From Bretschneidera sinensis (lineage: Eukaryota; Streptophyta; Magnoliopsida; Brassicales; Akaniaceae): 64,000 nucleotides of DNA. A model generated the notes under the pieces. It was not told the origin of the DNA. It did not search any database and saw nothing but the letters and a program-made list of their open reading frames with translations. The position numbers were made by a program, and so were the translations under genes. The stretch is from contig CM043699.1 in assembly GCA_023935145.1 (NCBI GenBank), positions 70,403,638-70,467,637 of the forward strand, in the 5' to 3' direction. Below are positions 10,326-20,990 of the stretch, one piece after another; position 1 is the stretch's first letter; each line of letters begins with the position of its first letter.

Positions 10326-11715
10326 CAACCCCCAACTAGCTTATTGCTAGTTCCTAGCAATTCAAACGAAAACAAGAGATGAATTCTATGGTGGGAATCA
10401 AAGTAAATGAAAAGCAATATTAGTGTTAACCAAGAGTAATTCATATTTTGTCTCAAAAATTGCACATAACACACGGCACAAAGAATCATTAAATTTAACC
10501 CAAATCCAAAAGTAATCCAAACATCAATCTTAAAATCGTTATTAACTCTTAACATCCATCTTACCACAAACCATTAATCCGAACACTACGGATGATTTTA
10601 TGCATAACATTCATGAATACAAGTCTTGGCCTCTAAAAACATAATAAATTGCGTGACATCACTCACAAAAACAAGCTTCATAGGCTTAATTTTCAAATCA
10701 CTCTCCACTATTGTAGAAAAATCACACTACATTAGATCAAAAGGTCTTTAATAAGCTTGTAACGTTAGGCCAAGGTAAAGGCTAAGGAAGGATTCACAAG
10801 TAAAAGAACTCAATCTCTTAGCTTTAAACACAATCACTTTAAGCACTTGATAACCTTTACTTCAACACCCAACTCTTTCAACCATTTTTCGAGCATTTCT
10901 TTCAACAAATCACCATTTTTTTTCTTTTCTTTCTTTTTTCTTTCTTTGCTATAATTCATTTTTTTTGCACATAACCATTCACCTTCTTTTTCATCATTTT
11001 TTTTTCTTTTCTTTTCCACAACCCCCAACTTATCTCCTTTAATGTACTTGGGTTGTGGTAGTGATATTTTTTTTTTCATATTTCCACCCTTACTCCTTTT
11101 AAGTGCTTCTCACAACATGTGTATAACTAAGTTCTTTTAAAAGAAAGGTAAGGATAAAATATTTTTAGGCTCATAAAGGTAAGTAAATGGTTTATCGAAA
11201 GAAACAAGGCTCAATTTTTCTTTTCAAGAAAAAGGCTCAAATAGGTGACTAGTGATAAATATAGCAATGGTAGGTTTGAAAGGCTCAAACGGTTCAAAAA
11301 TGGCCTATATCATATCCTAAGTAGTGTGCATTCTAGGAATTTGCCTCAAGTGATTATCAAGTAAGTTCTAGAGCTTGTCAAGACCGCAAAAGAATTCATA
11401 AAACAATCACACATAAAATTTTTCTAAATGTTTAAGATTAATCATACAATCTTACCACAAACTAGAGTCTCAAACCAAATGAAGATTGATACTTAAATTA
11501 ATTTCAAACCGAAGCAAGATTTAACTTCTTCTACATGCTATCTGCTATCTCAATTAAGCCTATATCATTGACATGTGAATTAACTCTAAGGCTAACACCA
11601 AGCATGCTAGAAACAAACAAAAAGGAAAATGACAGCAAGCAGTTCAATGGAAAATAGAAAGAAAAAAAAATACGAATAATAAACAAGAAAGAAAAATAAT
11701 AATAGTAAAAGGATA
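10326..11715 (-). other. 3' untranslated region and polypurine tract of element G
   Basis: Directly beside the LTR the minus strand reads AGCTAGTTGGGGGTTG, the likely polypurine tract for second-strand priming. The rest is AT-rich and conserved in E, F and D. It includes an A/G-rich tract (about 10900-11070) that happens to be open as an 81-codon lysine-rich frame. That frame is not open in the other copies. No envelope-like gene is recognisable here, although in many Athila elements this is its usual position. Confidence 0.75.
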
Positions 11716-11769
11716 TGCTGTGGGGTGCCTCCCATGATCGCTAAGTTTTACATCTTCAGCCAGACGCTC

Positions 11770-12066
11770 TTATTCCCTCCTAGACAAACATGAACTGAAT
11801 GCACCAGCAACTACTTCACTGTTAAATTGGGTGCTTGTATGCTTTGAAGAGGCCTCAAGGATGTCATCAGTAACATCCGTAAATTTTGGCTTGATATATG
11901 CTCTTGTGAAGCCATGGGTGAGGGTGGACTCTAATGGATTAAGGTACTGGACCTTTTCCATAAATGAGTCAATCATGTACGCTTGGTGGGTTTCGTTCAC
12001 ATCCTCTGATTTTTTCGTTGTTGGGATGTGTAATAACTTACCACTTAGGGTCTCAATGACCTTCAC
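11770..12066 (-). pseudogene. Post-gag module of element G (DVTDDI core)
   Basis: A 98-codon open stretch continues the gag-linker wording LSGKLLHIPTTKK and goes into SFMEKVQYLNPLE, HGFTRAYIKPKFTDVTDDIL and ends AGAFSSCLSRRE. The same module follows gag in element F, and its core occurs in element A of a different Athila family. I recognise no domain. It occupies the place where protease and RT would begin. Directly after its stop comes the GGGAGGCACCCC stretch that in Athila elements usually follows the end of pol, so the module may be fused to the very end of the old pol region. Confidence 0.7.
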
Positions 12067-12108
12067 CTCCTTTATATTCTGTTGCGCTAGATGCTGACCA
12101 TGAGATGT

Positions 12109-13551
12109 GGATTGAGCTTGAGAAAGGAACTTACCTCACTTAGTCACACTCAAGTAGCTCATTAACTTGGACATTTGGCTCTTTATCTCTTTATGTTCTT
12201 TAACAACCTGCACAATTAAAGATTCAAGTCTTTGATTAGTCTTCCCCTGCGCTTTAATAAAAGCATGTAAAGTGTCTTCTAAAGAACTCCTAGAAGACAC
12301 GGGTGCATGATATGGTTCAAGATATGGTGCAGGGGGTTGTGTAAGTTGCTGGTTTTCAGACTTCCAGTTGAAATTGGGGTGATTTCACCATCCTGGATTA
12401 TTAGTATCAGAGAAGGGTGTCAAAGACTTCTTGTACATGCCTAAGGCATTACATTGTTCCTTATACATCCCTCTCAACTCAGCAAATGTGGGGCACTCTT
12501 GGGCGAGATGATTTACCCCACCGCACACAAAACATGGTTTCAAAGATACTGCATTATTAGCTACTTGTATTGGCTTTGAGCTTTTAGTCTTTAACACCTC
12601 TAGTTCCCTAGTGAGTATCTCGACCTTTGCCTTAAGGTTATCCTCTTCCTTAAGATGGTAAATTCCACCACCATTTGGGTTCCTTATAGGTCGTGACCTA
12701 TTTGTGCTTTCAGTAGCACTAGGTCCAGTCCAAGTGTGAGCTTTTTCAGCAAGCTCATTGAGGTGCTCTATGGCCTCATCAGGATCTTTCTCCAAAAATT
12801 CACCACTACACATCATCTCTACGAATTGGCGCTCTCTATATGTAAGTCCCTCATAAAAATAGCTCACCAAGCGCCAGTTCTCATACCCATGGTGAGGCAT
12901 ATACTCAGTAACTCCTTAAATCTCTCCCCAGACTGATATAAGGTCTCACTATCTTTTTTGTGCAAAGGTGAAGATTTGCCTTTTCAAAGCGTTGGTCTTA
13001 TGTTGGGGAAAGTATTTGTTAAAGAAAGCCCGAGACATCTCAGTCCATGACCCAATAGATCGTGGTCTTAGTGAGTATAGCCAACTCTTGGCTCTATCCT
13101 TCAAAGCGAAAGGAAAGAACTTAAGCCTCAAAATGTCATCGGTTTCATCTTGACTATGAAAAGTCGCGACTACTTCCTCAAACTCTCTAATGTGCACATA
13201 TGGGTTATCATTATCTAAGCCATGAAATGTAGGGAGTAATTGAATCATCCCTGGTTTAAGATCTAATTGGTGAGTATTGGTTGGAAACATAATGCATGAT
13301 GGTGTGACTGTGCGTGTAGGGTGGAGGTAATCCTGAAGTGTCCTAGCAACATTCTCATTAAGGTTATCGGCTATGTTAACAAAATCCTCTAAATTCTCAC
13401 TTGGGTTTCCACTATGGGTTGATCTAGGCGTGGTTTCACTATCAGACTCGGAAGGAGATGGATTATCAAATAAAGGGTTTAAAAAGTTTAATCCTGACTC
13501 TAGCACAGGCCTACAAGCAAATCTACCCAAAATGTCTCTATATCTGGGCAT
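12109..13551 (-). pseudogene. Gag of element G, with one frameshift and two stops
   Basis: The protein starts MPRYRDILGRFACRPVLE at 13551, which aligns with the D gag start. It has an acidic low-complexity segment and the Retrotrans_gag core from about residue 105 (GMIQLLPTFHG, FFPFALKDRAKSWLYSLRPR, FFNKYFPQHKTNA). A frameshift in an A-run at about 12950 separates 12949-13551 from 12385-12900. The second part carries EGLTYRERQFVEMM and the knuckle CFVCGGVNHLAQEC. A TGA after NNPG-W and another near LMSYLSVTK stop the C-terminal part. Gag would form the cytoplasmic particle that packages element RNA. Damage is light compared with the copia copies. Confidence 0.88.
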
Positions 13552-13737
13552 GCAAGATCACAAAATAATAAAAATACTATATATAAAAAAAGACTCAAAT
13601 AAAATAAAATAAAAAATTAAATCAGCAAGCTAAAAGAAGGAACGAAGTTACCGCCTTTACAGCTGATGAAAAAACTATTTATAGCTCTTCTACCGTAATG
13701 TCAAAACTTGACAATCTTCTTTGTATTTAAGCGCATT

Positions 13738-13755
13738 GCTCCGGCAACGACGCCA
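13738..13755 (-). other. Primer binding site of element G (mutated tRNA-Asp site)
   Basis: The minus strand reads TGGCGTCGTTGCCGGAGC, against the expected TGGCGCCGTTGCCGGGGA. The differences include transition-type changes. It lies just inside the LTR end at 13761. Confidence 0.82.
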
Positions 13756-13760
13756 AAATT

Positions 13761-16339
13761 TGATTACGCCCAAAAAATAACGCGGAATTGTAGTATAGCT
13801 TTGGGGTGTCAATTGCACAGGGAAACAAACTAATTACAAAAGAACGTGCAAACCTCAACACAAATGATAAAAGTTAAAGTGACAAAATTTGAATTGTTGA
13901 TTGTGTGAAAATTGTGTAAATAATTGATGGATAATATAATAAAAAAAACAAAAAGGTTTTGAAAATCCTCCCTAGGTTTTTTTCCCTAATCCTAACTTGA
14001 TTAAATTGTTTTTATCTCGATTGCAAGTTTCACATCCTAAACTGGCAATCGGCAAATATTCAATTAAAGTGTATGTATAAACCCTAATGTAATTCATATG
14101 AATTATTCTTTACTTCCAAGCACACATGACCTAACTTATAAATTATCAAAAGGCAATGATATATCTAAATGACAATACTGCAGCAATAGACAAATCTATA
14201 AAAGAGATTTACCAGACTCAATCACACCTAAACAAATACACATAAGAAGAGCATGACTAGACTTATATGGAAAAGAAGCATGCAATCACCGGACTAATAA
14301 GAAATCTACTAATTAAATTAAAGAATAAAACACAACAATATTCAATGAAAATAATACCAAACTACAACTGAATCAAATAAAGGAAAATAAGAACAACTAC
14401 ACCTAGGGATTCATCCATTTGCCTTGCTTGGAGACTAGCCGACCATGGGGCTCATGCGTCCTCGAGTTGCCTCCGGCCTCTCAATGATCATCTCCCCCTT
14501 GGTAGTGAAAGCTTTGGCGATTCCTCAGCTTGCCCTCCAAAAGTACTTCGGATTCCTCCTAAAGGCCCTCTGGATTGCTCTTAAGGCGATTCCTCATCTC
14601 AGATTCTCCGATGGTCTTTAAAGCTGAAGTGGAGTGGGTCTTATATAGGCAAATACCACGAGTCTAATATGTTTCCAATCCGATGTGGGATGTGGGATAT
14701 AGAAATGTGTTTCTAACCGATGTGGGATGTGGGATTTAAGCCTTCACATGCCCTTCACGCTGAAATCCCGCACAGCCTGACCTTTATCTACTTAAACTGC
14801 CATAATGTTCTCTAGAAAAATCATTTTTATGAACTGTAAATTCTCCAGAAAATAGACTTCCGGATCTTTCTAAGCATATATGGCTCATCTCCTGGTTCTT
14901 CTTGTATCAATACATTTTAATTTGCAAAGATGATTGATCTGTATGGGCAATTCTGGCAATTTAGTGAAACTCCTTTCCAGTGTCGGCAACAATTGTTGCT
15001 CTTTTAAGCCCTCCATCTTGTCCTTCTGGAAGCATTCCTTCACTCCAGTATGTCTCGAGTCTTTGTGCCTCAAGCAATGATAACTTTTCCTCCTCTTTTG
15101 AGCTTAAAGTACCTGAAAATGCACCGAAATAGATAATAATCTAAGAATGATATGTTGGAAATCACTTTGACAAGATGCCCAGGTGGTGATCTTCCAAACG
15201 CCCAAGTCTAGAATGACTTGTAGAAAGAAATACAGCAATCAAAGACAAGAACAAAAAATCAAAGAAAGAAAGAAGACAAGCAATTGTTATCGAGGTTCGG
15301 CAATGTGCCTACGTCCCTGTGAGTTCCTCTGAACTCTCTACACTAAATCAATGGTTCTTTACAAATACAGTAACCCTTTTCAAGAAGCTCAAGTTCTTGA
15401 AGAAACTAAGAAAAGAAGAAAGGAAGAAGATAAGAACTAAAAATGCTCTCTATCTAATCTAGACTTCTCTCTCTTTACAACAAACCTTACTACAAAGAGT
15501 CCCTCTTGTGTTTATGTCTCTCACACAATTCTCTCTTGTATTACAATTGATCTCAAAGTATGTCACAAACTTGTGTTTTTCCATATGTGAAAAATGAGGC
15601 TAGGAAACTCCTTTTATAGCCACCCACTTCTTGGTCATTCTTGAGATTCAATCCTCACCCTTTGATCATGATTACCACTTAATCATGGCCCTCCATCACT
15701 CCTAAGTGGTACTGTGCATTTTAACCTTGCACCCATACACCTAAGAGAGGGTTAAAATAGGCTGTCCATGTGTGCTTGACTTTGCCTAGCGCCTACGTGC
15801 TCAACAGGGTGCGGTGCGGTGCTGGCTAGAGTGCCTTTGCACACTTTCTGGGCGGTGCGTCGCTAGTGGGGAGCGGTGCGGTGCTGGTGCGCATCAAGCA
15901 GCACACCTTTTGGATGGTGTGGTGCTGGTGCATTTCTGGAGCCTTCATTCTGTGCAGTGCACCACTGGTGAAGGGGGGTGCGGCACACACTGATGCTGCC
16001 CCTTGACCCAGCTATGCGCACACTCCTTCAACTTGTGTGCAGAAGTGCGCACACTAGTGTGCCTACCCTTACCTTGCTCCAAAGTGATGCACACACATGT
16101 GTGCAGACCTTTAACTTATTGAACTTTAATCCTTCAACCTTGGTTTAGACTTTAACCATCTTTGAACCATGTTTGGACATGTTTAAACCTTAACCATGTT
16201 TAAACCATGTTTAAACCATAGGCAAATACCAACATGATACTTTAGAGTTGTTAACGTATAAAAGTGAAATTAAAACCTAGATCAACCCTAAAATGATAAC
16301 AATTAAGTACTGTTAAGATGCATTTTATGACTCTCATCA
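13761..16339 (-). repeat. 5' LTR of element G, interrupted by a solo copia LTR
   Basis: The termini are TGATGAGAGTCATAAAATGC at 16339 on the minus strand and GGCGTAATCA at 13761. Without the copia insertion (15153-16234 plus one TGATA) the LTR is about 1.49 kb, close to its 1517-bp mate. A TATA-like box (TATATAA on the minus strand) lies at 14641-14647. The insertion lies in U3, about 100 bp inside the minus-strand start of the LTR. Confidence 0.9.
15153..16234 (-). repeat. Solo copia LTR inside the LTR of G
   Basis: The 1082-bp sequence runs from TGTTGGAAATC to ACCAACA and is flanked by the 5-bp duplication TGATA (15148-15152 and 16235-16239). It is the same LTR type as the copia array. No internal sequence is present. 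This is the classic product of recombination between the two LTRs of one inserted copy. A TATA-like box (GCTATAAAAGG, minus strand) lies at 15610-15620. Confidence 0.93.
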
Positions 16340-16344
16340 CTTAC

Positions 16345-17069
16345 CATTATGAACATGACTGAACCAACTGCACTAGAGTAAGGGACCTTTTCTATTTCCT
16401 TCTTCTTCGACTTCGATCTCGGACATTGATCGCTCGAGAACTTGAAATGACCAGTAAGAGGAACCTTCACTGGTTTGCTATCTTCTATAGAGAACTTAGA
16501 TATCATCTTATCTATATAGGAAGTCTGATAAATCTTCAATCTGTTTCTCTCCCTTTCCCGAATTATATTCATCCCAAGGATCTTCTGTGCATAACCAAGA
16601 TCCTTCATCTCAAACTCCTCACTGAGTTGAGACTTCAATTCTTCTATCCTCTCCATGCTGCTCCCAACCAGCAACATATCATTAACATAGATGAGGATGA
16701 TCACCACTTCCTCCACCTTGTGCCCCTTGTAATACAAGCATGAATCATAGTAGCTCCTCATCAAGCCCAGGCAGATTACAAAGGAATCAAACCTCTTATT
16801 CCATTTCTGAGGTGATTGCTTCAGGCCACAAAGAGATTTCTTCAATTGGCACATAAAATCTCCCTACCTTCCTTCCTTATAACCTTCAGGTTGCCTTATG
16901 AAGATGGTCTTATCAAGCTCTCCATGTAAGAACGTTGTCTTCACATCAATTTTCTTGATTTCCCAATTGAATTAGATCACCAATGCTAACACTATCCTTA
17001 TTGTCCTGTATTTCACAACTGGTGAGAAGATTTCGGTGAAAACTATGCCTTCTTTTTGTGTGAACCCCT
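16345..17069 (-). pseudogene. Reverse transcriptase middle of copia-1
   Basis: The main frame (16854 downwards) reads CQLKKSLCGLKQSPQKWNKR, YYDSCLYYKG, then IYVNDMLLVGSSMERI. The catalytic YVDD box is therefore YVND, a damaging change. It continues through FEMKDLGYAQKILGM and VPYSSAVGSVMF and stops at the G insertion, beyond which RNase H resumes at 8803. Upstream, 16860-17069 has several stops. The segment ends at the D insertion and resumes at 35650. Confidence 0.87.
17065..17069. repeat. Target site duplication of composite D (left copy)
   Basis: CCCCT here equals CCCCT at 35645-35649 just outside the other LTR terminus. This shows that the outer LTRs belong to one integration event although 18.6 kb and several other elements now lie between them. 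Confidence 0.92.
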
Positions 17070-17306
17070 TGATGAGAGTCATAAAACACCTCTCAACCGT
17101 GGTTAATTTTTGGCATTTTAGGATTGATCTCGGTCTTTATTGTAGTTTTATGTGTTAATAACTCTAAAGTAATATTAATGGACCACTAACTTATTTCAGT
17201 GTAATTTTCAGGTACTTTGAGTTTAAAAGAGAAAAAGAAGTGATCGTTGCTTAAAAGACCAAGATCCCATGCTTCTGGAAGGTTAAGATGGACTGCTGCC
17301 TATATT

Positions 17307-17446
17307 GCGATCAAGTGCACAAGCAGTGCGATCGAGTGCACATCCCACATCGAGCAAGGTACTCTGCAGCGCATATACGATCGAATGCACAAGCCGCGAT
17401 CGAGTGCATGTGCGATCGATCGCACTCGGGCTGTAATCGAGCGCAC
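17307..17446. repeat. U3 palindromic-word cluster, 5' LTR of D
   Basis: Related copies of GCGATCGAGTGCAC start near 17307, 17328, 17378, 17396, 17412 and 17434, some of them perfect palindromes such as GCGATCGATCGC. They sit 55-190 bp upstream of the TATA box in an otherwise AT-rich LTR. Confidence 0.8.
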
Positions 17447-17499
17447 CCGGACAGTATCCCACATCGACTAGATAACACATAGCAATCCGGGATTTTGCC

Positions 17500-17507
17500 T
17501 ATATAAA
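17500..17507 (+). promoter_or_regulatory. TATA box of the D 5' LTR
   Basis: TATATAAA followed by GACCCACTC. The same box is present in the 3' LTR at 34753-34760. It would direct transcription from the LTR, with the word cluster immediately upstream. Confidence 0.7.
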
Positions 17508-18373
17508 GACCCACTCTACTCAGCGGAAATCATCAACCAATCAGAGCTCTTCTAAGATCATCTTCTGAGATCATTAGAGAGTGACTCTAGAGGGCCTTTA
17601 AGAGGAATCCGAAGTATAAAATTTGGAGGATGAGCTGAGGATGATCGTTGAGAGGCCGGAGGCAACTCAAGGAGGCATGAGCTCTATGGCCAGTTAATCT
17701 CCAAGCAAAGCGAAGGGATGAATCCCTAGGCGTAGTTGTTCTTATTTTCCTTTATTTTGATTCAGTTGTAGTTGGTATTATTTTTATCAAACATTGTTAT
17801 GTTTTATTCTTTAATTTAATTTAGTAGATTATTTTATTAGTCCGGTGATTGCATGCTTCCTTTCCATATAAGTTCAGTCATGCTTTTCTTATGTGTATCT
17901 GTTTGGATGTGAATGAATCCGGTAGACCTCTTTTATAGATTTGTCCATTATTGCGGTATTGTCATTAGATATATCATCGTCTTTTGATAATTTATAAGTT
18001 GGGTCATGTGTGCTTAAAAGTAGAGAATAATTCATAACAATTACATTAGGATTTATAATTGCGCTTTAATTGAATATATGTTGATTGCCTGTTTGGGATG
18101 TGAAACTAGCAATCGAGATAAAAACAACTGAATCAAGTTAGGATTAGAGCAACGAGCCTAGGGAGGATTTCCAAAACCTTGTCATTCTTAATTATATTTC
18201 CAACCCTATTTACACAATTACCCTTTTTCTCAAACAAACTCAGATTCATTTGATTTTTTATCGTTTGTGTTAAGGTTCACACCTTCTTTTGTAATTAACT
18301 TGTTTCCCTATGGAATCGACACCCCAAAGCTATACTACAATAACTGTGTTATACTTTGGGCGTAATTAAATTT

Positions 18374-18391
18374 TGGCACCGTTGCCGGGGA
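18374..18391 (+). other. Primer binding site of D (tRNA-Asp)
   Basis: TGGCACCGTTGCCGGGGA lies five bases after the LTR end. It differs from the expected tRNA-Asp complement at one base (A for G in GGCGCC). Confidence 0.87.
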
Positions 18392-18492
18392 AACGCATTT
18401 AAGTACAAGGAAGTTTGTCAACTTTTGACATAACAATAGAAGAATTGTAAATAGTTTCTTTCAGCATTTTATTTGATATTTTGTTATCTTGC

Positions 18493-19770
18493 ATGCCCAG
18501 ATATAGGGACACTTTGGGTAGATTTGCCTGTAGGCCTGTGCTAGAGACAGGAAACCCTTTGTTTGATAATCCATCTAGTCGTGAGGAAATGAGTGAACAC
18601 GAGGATCAACCTACTTGGACCCTTGAGGATTACCTCCACCCTACACGCACATCCACACCATCTTGCATCATATTTCCAGCCAATATTCCCCAATTAGATC
18701 TTAGGACAGGGATGATACAGTTACTCCCTACATTTTATGGCATGAAAAATGAGAACCCATATGTGCACATTAGGGAGTTTGAGGAAGTAGTCGCAACTTT
18801 CCATGATCAAGGTGCAACTGCTGACATTGTGCGACTTAAGTTCTTTCCTTTTTCTTTGAAGGATAGAGCTAAGAGTTGGCTATACTCACTTAGACCACGA
18901 TCTATTGGGTCGTGGACTGAGATGACTCGGGCCTTCTTTAACAAGTACTTCCCTCAACATAAGACTAATGCGTTGAAAAGACAAATCTCCACCTTTGCAC
19001 AAAAGGAAAATGAGACTTTATATCAGTCTTGGGAGAAATTTAAAGAGCTATTGAGTATATGCCCACACCATGGGTATGAAAATTGGCGTTTAGTGAGCTA
19101 TTTCTATTAGGGTCTTACCTATAGAGAACGCCAATTTGTAAAGATGATGTGCAATGGGGAATTTCTGAAAAAAGACCCCGATGAGGCTATTGAATAGCTC
19201 AATGAGCTTGCTGAGAAAGCTCATACATGGACTAGACCTAGTGCTACTAAAAGCACGAATAGGTCACGACCTATAGGAAACCCTAGTAGTGGAGGAATAT
19301 ATCATCTTAGGGAAGAAGATAACCTAAAAGCTATGGTTGAAATGCTTACTAGGGAGTTAGAGGCATTGAAAACGAAGGGCTCAAAGCAAACACATGTGGC
19401 TAATCATGTCGAGTCTTTAGAGCCGTGTTTTGTGTGTGGCGGGGTGGATCATTTCCTCCAAGAATGCCCCACATTTGCTGATATGAGAGGGCTGTATGAG
19501 GAATAATGTAATTCCTTAGGCATGTACAAGAAGCCTCTGGCACCTTTCTCTAACACTTATAACCCGGGGTAGCGAAATCACCCCAACTTCAGTTAGAAAT
19601 CTAAAAACCAGCATGTACAACCCTCTAGATCATCCTCTGCACCTTATCATGTACCCTCATCCTCTAGGAACTCGCTAGAAGACACCTTACAGGCCTTTAT
19701 AGAGGCACAAGGTAAGACAAACCAAAGGTTTGAGGCATTATTTACGCAGGTGATGGAAGAGAATTGAGAA
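18493..19770 (+). pseudogene. Gag of D, interrupted by several stops
   Basis: The first ATG gives MPRYRDTLGRFACRPVLE. The Retrotrans_gag core is intact to residue about 205 (MIQLLPTFYGM, KDRAKSWLYSLRPRSIGS, FFNKYFPQHK, ICPHHGYENWRLVSYFY), where a TAG replaces the GAG of YEG at 19108. After it, EFLKKDPDEAIE, the knuckle CFVCGGVDHFLQEC near 19425-19470 and a C-terminal tail follow in the same frame, with further stops near 19195, 19503, 19570, 19594 and 19765. Several are CAA-to-TAA or TGG-to-TAG changes. Gag would form the particle that packages RNA. Confidence 0.88.
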
Positions 19771-19782
19771 ACTAGGAGCCAA

Positions 19783-20990
19783 GTGTCTAAGTTAATGAGC
19801 TCCTCAAGTATGACTGAGCGAGGTAAGTTCCCTTCCCAAACTCAGTCCATACCTCACGGTCAACATATGGCACAAGAAAACCTGAAAGATGTAAATGCCA
19901 TTGTGACCCGAAGTGGTAAGTCACTACACATCCCACCAATGAATGTATCTGAGGATGTGGAAAAGGGTCAAACTAGTAGTAATACTGAACTGACCAAAGA
20001 CCCTGAAGTGACCAAAAGTCCTGTTAAGGCACCATACCCTCAAGCCTTAAAGTCAAACAAGAAAAATCTGGACTTAAACAATGAAATCCTAGAGAACTTA
20101 AGGCAAGTGAAACTCAATCTTCCTCTTTTGCATGTGATTAAACAAGTGCCTACCTATGCAAAAGTTTGCAAGGATTTATGCACAATTAAGAGGAGACACA
20201 ATATCAAGAAAACTACATTCCTAACTGAGCAAGTTAGTGCTTTAATTGAGGAAAGAATTCCCCCAAAATACAAGGATCCAAGCTGTCCTACCATTGCTTG
20301 CAGCATTGGAAATCATGAGGTTGGACAAGCCTTACTAGATCTAGGAGCTAGTGTGAACCTGATACCATTTTCCATTTATGTATAGCTAGGTTTAGGGGAA
20401 ATCAAACCAACCGGTGTGGTGTTACAGTTGGCTAACCGTTCAGTCAAAGTACCCCGAGGTGTGGTAGAGGATGTGTTGATTCAGATTGATAAATTTTATT
20501 ATCCTGTTGATTTCCTAATCCTTGACACAACTTCTGCTGTTGACACTAACTCAAAAATTCCTTTGATTTTGGGTAAACCTTTCCTTGCTACTGCAAATGC
20601 TCTAATTAATTTCAGGAATGGACTCATGAAGCTATCTTTTGGAAACATGACCTTAGAAGTGAACATTTTCAATGTTGCAAAACATCCCGAAGATGAGGAT
20701 GAAAATCACCAGTTATGTATGCTCGAGTCACTCATCGATGAGGGAGTTTCCATGACTCATGATTTTGATCCTTTTAAGAATTTTCTTGTTAATTATAAGA
20801 TTGATTTATTTGATGATAAAACTGATGTAATCGATATTTGTGTTGTTTTTGACAAATCTCAGGATTATGACACCCGCCCATGGCAACCAAGGTTCGAAGA
20901 GTTGCCTGAAAGAAGTGAAAAACAAACCCTCTCAAGTGTGGCAGCACCTAAAGTCGACTTGAAGCCACTACCTAAGGGTTTAAAGCATGC
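19783..20990 (+). pseudogene. Protease region of D
   Basis: The frame begins in the gag-protease linker (AIVTRSGKSLHIPPMN) and passes PYPQALKSNKKNLDLNNEI and LLHVIKQVPTYAKVCKDLC. The aspartic protease carries the catalytic loop as ALLDLGASVNLIPFS, the Athila form of D-S/T-G. It continues with TGVVLQLANRSVKVPRGVVE and PLILGKPFLATANA. One TAG at about 20383 breaks the frame after the catalytic loop. The downstream part is open to RT. It would cleave Gag-Pol. Confidence 0.86.

Larger units (their letters stand above)
8809..16339 (-). mobile_element. Element G: complete gag-only Athila family I element (TR-GAG-like)
   Basis: This minus-strand element is bounded by two related LTRs (8809-10325 and 13761-16339) and the target duplication CTTAC. 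Its interior holds a primer site, a gag with three visible lesions, a short post-gag module and a 3' untranslated region. No protease, RT, RNase H or integrase sequence occurs between. The same layout occurs in element F. This matches the class of non-autonomous LTR elements with only a GAG domain (TR-GAG). It would need enzymes from an autonomous relative such as D or E. Its 5' LTR was later hit by a copia element that left a solo LTR. Confidence 0.9.
17070..18368 (+). repeat. 5' LTR of D
   Basis: The 1299-bp LTR starts TGATGAGAGTCATAAAACAC and ends GGGCGTAATTA, where TCA has mutated to TTA. It aligns with the 1322-bp 3' LTR with scattered substitutions. The size difference is largely a roughly 24-bp unit (AGAGGGCCTTTA type) present once here near 17588 and twice in the mate near 34845. 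A TATA box lies at 17500-17507. Confidence 0.92.

Noticed and set aside
10834..11079. 81-codon lysine-rich minus-strand frame in the 3' untranslated region of G
   Set aside because: It comes from an A/G-rich low-complexity tract. The matching tracts in E and F are not open.
17307..17446. Possible CRISPR-like or satellite array
   Set aside because: Units are short, degenerate and irregularly spaced, without constant repeats and unique spacers. The context is an LTR of a plant element.
17247..17514. Several overlapping frames on both strands (and again at 34470-34776)
   Set aside because: They are open only because of the palindromic-word cluster, which reads without stops in many frames. Low-complexity Cys/Arg/Thr-rich translations, no start context.
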